15,344 nucleotides of DNA from an uncultured Blautia sp. (GTDB lineage Bacteria; Bacillota; Clostridia; Lachnospirales; Lachnospiraceae): the NCBI GenBank assembly GCA_946629475.1, contig CAMOXX010000040.1, positions 1 to 15,344 on the forward strand. Reading direction: 5' to 3'. This document shows positions 13,629 through 15,344 of the stretch, in pieces. Under the pieces are notes generated by a model that saw nothing but the letters and a program-made list of their open reading frames with translations, did not search any database and was not told the DNA's origin. Position 1 is the first letter of the stretch, and each line of letters opens with the position of its first letter. The position numbers and the translations under genes are program-made.

Positions 13629-14921
13629 TTGAACAATTGTTTTATTCTGAAAGGGACTATTTGCCATACCCCTTCTTTGGGCCGGCTGGAAATACATGAG
13701 AATGCGTATACAGTTTGCATGGACGGCATCTGCGAGGGGATCTTCGATGAGGTGCCGCCGGAGTTCCGGGGCCTGAGGATGATCGACTGCACCGGTGATC
13801 TTGTAATCCCGGGAATGACGGATCTGCACATTCATGCGCCGCAGTATTCCTATATCGGAACGGGAATGGACTATGAGCTTTTGGAATGGCTTGACAACCG
13901 GACGTTTCCGGCCGAGAACTGTTATCGTGACACAAAGTACGCGGAGGCGGCTTACGCCGTATTTGCCGAAAAGATGAAAAACAGCGCTACGACGCGGGCT
14001 GTGATATTCGGGACCATCCATCGGGAGTCGACGCTGATCCTGATGGACCTGATGGAAAAATCGGGCCTTGTGACTTTGGTGGGAAAGGTCAATATGGACC
14101 GGAACGCCCCGTCCTATCTGCTTGAGCCGGATGCGGAAAGCGCGGCAGAGGATACGCGGCGGTTCCTCTGTGAGGTACAGGAAAGGCGGTATGTCAGGAC
14201 AAAACCGATCATCACGCCGCGGTTTGTCATTTCATGCAGCGATGCGCTGATGGAAGAACTTGGGACAATTGCAGCAGAGAAAAAGCTTCCGGTGCAGTCC
14301 CATCTTTCCGAAAATCCGGACGAAATAGAGTTTGTGAAACAGCTGTCGCCGGAATCCCGGTTTTACGGGGATGCCTATGACCGCTGCGGCCTTTTCGGCA
14401 GGCAGTCGCCATGCGTTATGGCACACTGCGTGCACAGCACGGAGGAGGAGGCACAGCGGATCCGGGACAACGGGGTTTATATCGCTCACTGCCCGGCATC
14501 GAACATGAACCTGGCTTCGGGCATCGCGCCTATCCGGAAATATCTGGACATGGGGATCCATGTAGGGCTCGGTACTGATGTGGGGGCAGGGCACACGGTG
14601 TCTGTCTTCCGCACGGTGACGGAGGCAATCCAGGTATCCAAGCTGTATAAAAGGCTTGTCGACCCCGGCGCGAAAGCTCTCACTTTTGCGGAAAGCTTTT
14701 ATCTTGCGACGAAGGGAGGAGGTTCCTTCTTCGGCAGGGTGGGGAGCTTCGAAAAGGGCTGCGAATTTGATGCCGTTGTGCTGGATGACAGCAGGGAGCT
14801 GCTTTGCGGAAGCGAAGATTCAGAGAGCAGACTGGAGAGAGCATTTTATCTCGGAATCGACCGGACGGGAATCATACGGAAGTTTGCCGCAGGGATAGAG
14901 ACAGAACTGTATAACGAATAG
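13629..14921 (+). CDS. guaD: Guanine deaminase
   Basis: Zinc amidohydrolase converting guanine to xanthine plus ammonia. The 430-residue protein is of normal length. It shows the GMTDLHIHAPQY metal motif (62-73, H67 and H69), QSHLSENPDE (223-232, with H225 and E228), MAHCVHS (264-270, zinc histidine H266 and catalytic-site H269) and GLGTDVGAG (313-321, zinc aspartate D317). The PQY after the HxH and the SENPDE segment point to guanine deaminase rather than to the related SsnA or cytosine deaminases. The start is a TTG with AAGGGGGG six bases upstream; no ATG fits both the frame and the ribosome-binding site. The product xanthine is the substrate of the dehydrogenase encoded next, on the same strand beyond a palindromic gap. 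Confidence 0.93.
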   Translation: MNNCFILKGTICHTPSLGRLEIHENAYTVCMDGICEGIFDEVPPEFRGLRMIDCTGDLVIPGMTDLHIHAPQYSYIGTGMDYELLEWLDNRTFPAENCYRDTKYAEAAYAVFAEKMKNSATTRAVIFGTIHRESTLILMDLMEKSGLVTLVGKVNMDRNAPSYLLEPDAESAAEDTRRFLCEVQERRYVRTKPIITPRFVISCSDALMEELGTIAAEKKLPVQSHLSENPDEIEFVKQLSPESRFYGDAYDRCGLFGRQSPCVMAHCVHSTEEEAQRIRDNGVYIAHCPASNMNLASGIAPIRKYLDMGIHVGLGTDVGAGHTVSVFRTVTEAIQVSKLYKRLVDPGAKALTFAESFYLATKGGGSFFGRVGSFEKGCEFDAVVLDDSRELLCGSEDSESRLERAFYLGIDRTGIIRKFAAGIETELYNE

Positions 14922-14936
14922 GCAATTGCGGAATCT

Positions 14937-15147
14937 TGTGCTTCATGGTAATTGTATGAACATTCAAACGGCTTCCGCGCCAAGAACTTCTAACACTCAC
15001 TCAAGATGTGGAAAAGCATTCGCAAAAATCGTAAACTCGCTTCGCTCAGACAGTACGATTTTTGCTCATTCCAAATCTTTCGTTCATGAAGAAGTTCTAA
15101 GGCTTGTGCAGAATGTTTGAATTGTTCATACAATTCCATTGCGCACA
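14937..15147. repeat. Large imperfect palindrome between guaD and xdh
   Basis: The gap between guaD and the next gene holds a long dyad centred near 15043. The outer arms (about 14945-14969 and 15115-15139) match apart from a few single-base insertions. Middle arms share AGAACTTCT/AGAAGTTCT, and the innermost is a perfect 12-bp pair, GCAAAAATCGTA (15022-15033) with TACGATTTTTGC (15054-15065). No clear target duplication flanks it. It resembles the MITE at 3501 in architecture and in a CGCTTCGC loop, but not in its ends. It could be a decayed transposable repeat. The U-rich side of the inner hairpin could also attenuate transcription from guaD into xdh. ORFs across it are by-products of the dyad. 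Confidence 0.65.
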
Positions 15148-15197
15148 GAGTTTCGCAAACTACTATACAAAAGGAAGGCTGAAAGGAGGGATGTCCT

Positions 15198-15344
15198 GTG
15201 TATGCAGGAAAAAGAGTAGCAAGGGTGGATGCATACGACAAGGTAACCGGGCGGACCAGATATACCGATGACCTGTGCGACCGCAGCGCTTATATTGCCA
15301 GGGTGCTGCATTCGACGATTGCCCATGGAAAGGTTAAAAATATC
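15198..15344 (+). CDS. xdhA: Xanthine dehydrogenase molybdenum-binding subunit, N-terminal fragment
   Basis: The first 49 codons of a gene running off the right edge. MYAGKRVARVDAYDKVTGRT, then RYTDDL and ARVLHSTIAHGKVKNI, is the typical start of the large molybdopterin subunit of xanthine dehydrogenase and related hydroxylases (the aldehyde oxidase/xanthine dehydrogenase a/b-hammerhead domain). The start is a GTG with AGGAGG eight bases upstream; nearby ATGs are out of frame or soon stopped. A weak promoter candidate, TTGCGC (15139-15144) with TATACA (15164-15169), has a 19-base spacer. Next to guanine and adenine deaminases, xanthine or hypoxanthine oxidation is the likely role. The fragment is too short to tell whether it is a selenium-dependent or otherwise specialised member. 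Confidence 0.82.
   Translation, partial: MYAGKRVARVDAYDKVTGRTRYTDDLCDRSAYIARVLHSTIAHGKVKNI

Noticed and set aside
14926..15241. Small ORFs on both strands between guaD and xdh
   Set aside because: They lie within the palindrome, have no good ribosome-binding site and mirror one another.

Overview
The window looks like a chromosome segment of a GC-rich anaerobic Firmicute, most likely a gut-type Lachnospiraceae/Clostridia. This rests on strong GGAGG ribosome-binding sites, use of TTG and GTG starts, a P-type ATPase cassette of a type I associate with Firmicutes, a YerB-like DUF3048 protein, a YkuD L,D-transpeptidase and a purine-deaminase/xanthine-dehydrogenase locus. No rRNA, tRNA, CRISPR array or phage gene is visible.

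Left part (1-2880): an 8-oxoguanine DNA glycosylase on the minus strand diverges from a plus-strand transcription unit. That unit begins with a damaged or recoded ORF carrying eleven 21-bp repeats, which encode an Ala/Glu/Gln heptad. Its TGA overlaps the ATG of class II fumarase (fumC) by four bases.

Middle part (2900-6120): a three-gene cation-transport cassette holds a stand-alone HMA-like protein, a small membrane/coiled-coil protein and a P1B-like P-type ATPase with an unusual F-C-C membrane motif. A 164-bp MITE-like element with perfect 12-bp terminal inverted repeats and an apparent 8-bp target duplication sits between the first two genes. A short, inverted relative of it lies in the leader of the first gene.

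Envelope part (6130-8960): an L,D-transpeptidase with an N-terminal membrane anchor is followed by a secreted DUF3048 (YerB-like) protein. A 14-bp terminator hairpin separates it from the convergent operon.

Right part (8956-15344): this is a purine-use locus. On the minus strand, adenine deaminase is followed by two fold-type II PLP enzymes, a cysteine-synthase/TrpB-like protein and a threonine-synthase-like protein. On the plus strand, from a back-to-back promoter, lie guanine deaminase and, after a ~210-bp imperfect palindrome, the start of a xanthine-dehydrogenase molybdenum subunit. Adenine would become hypoxanthine and guanine xanthine, both feeding the dehydrogenase. The two PLP enzymes have no obvious role in that chemistry and are the most interesting functional question in the window.
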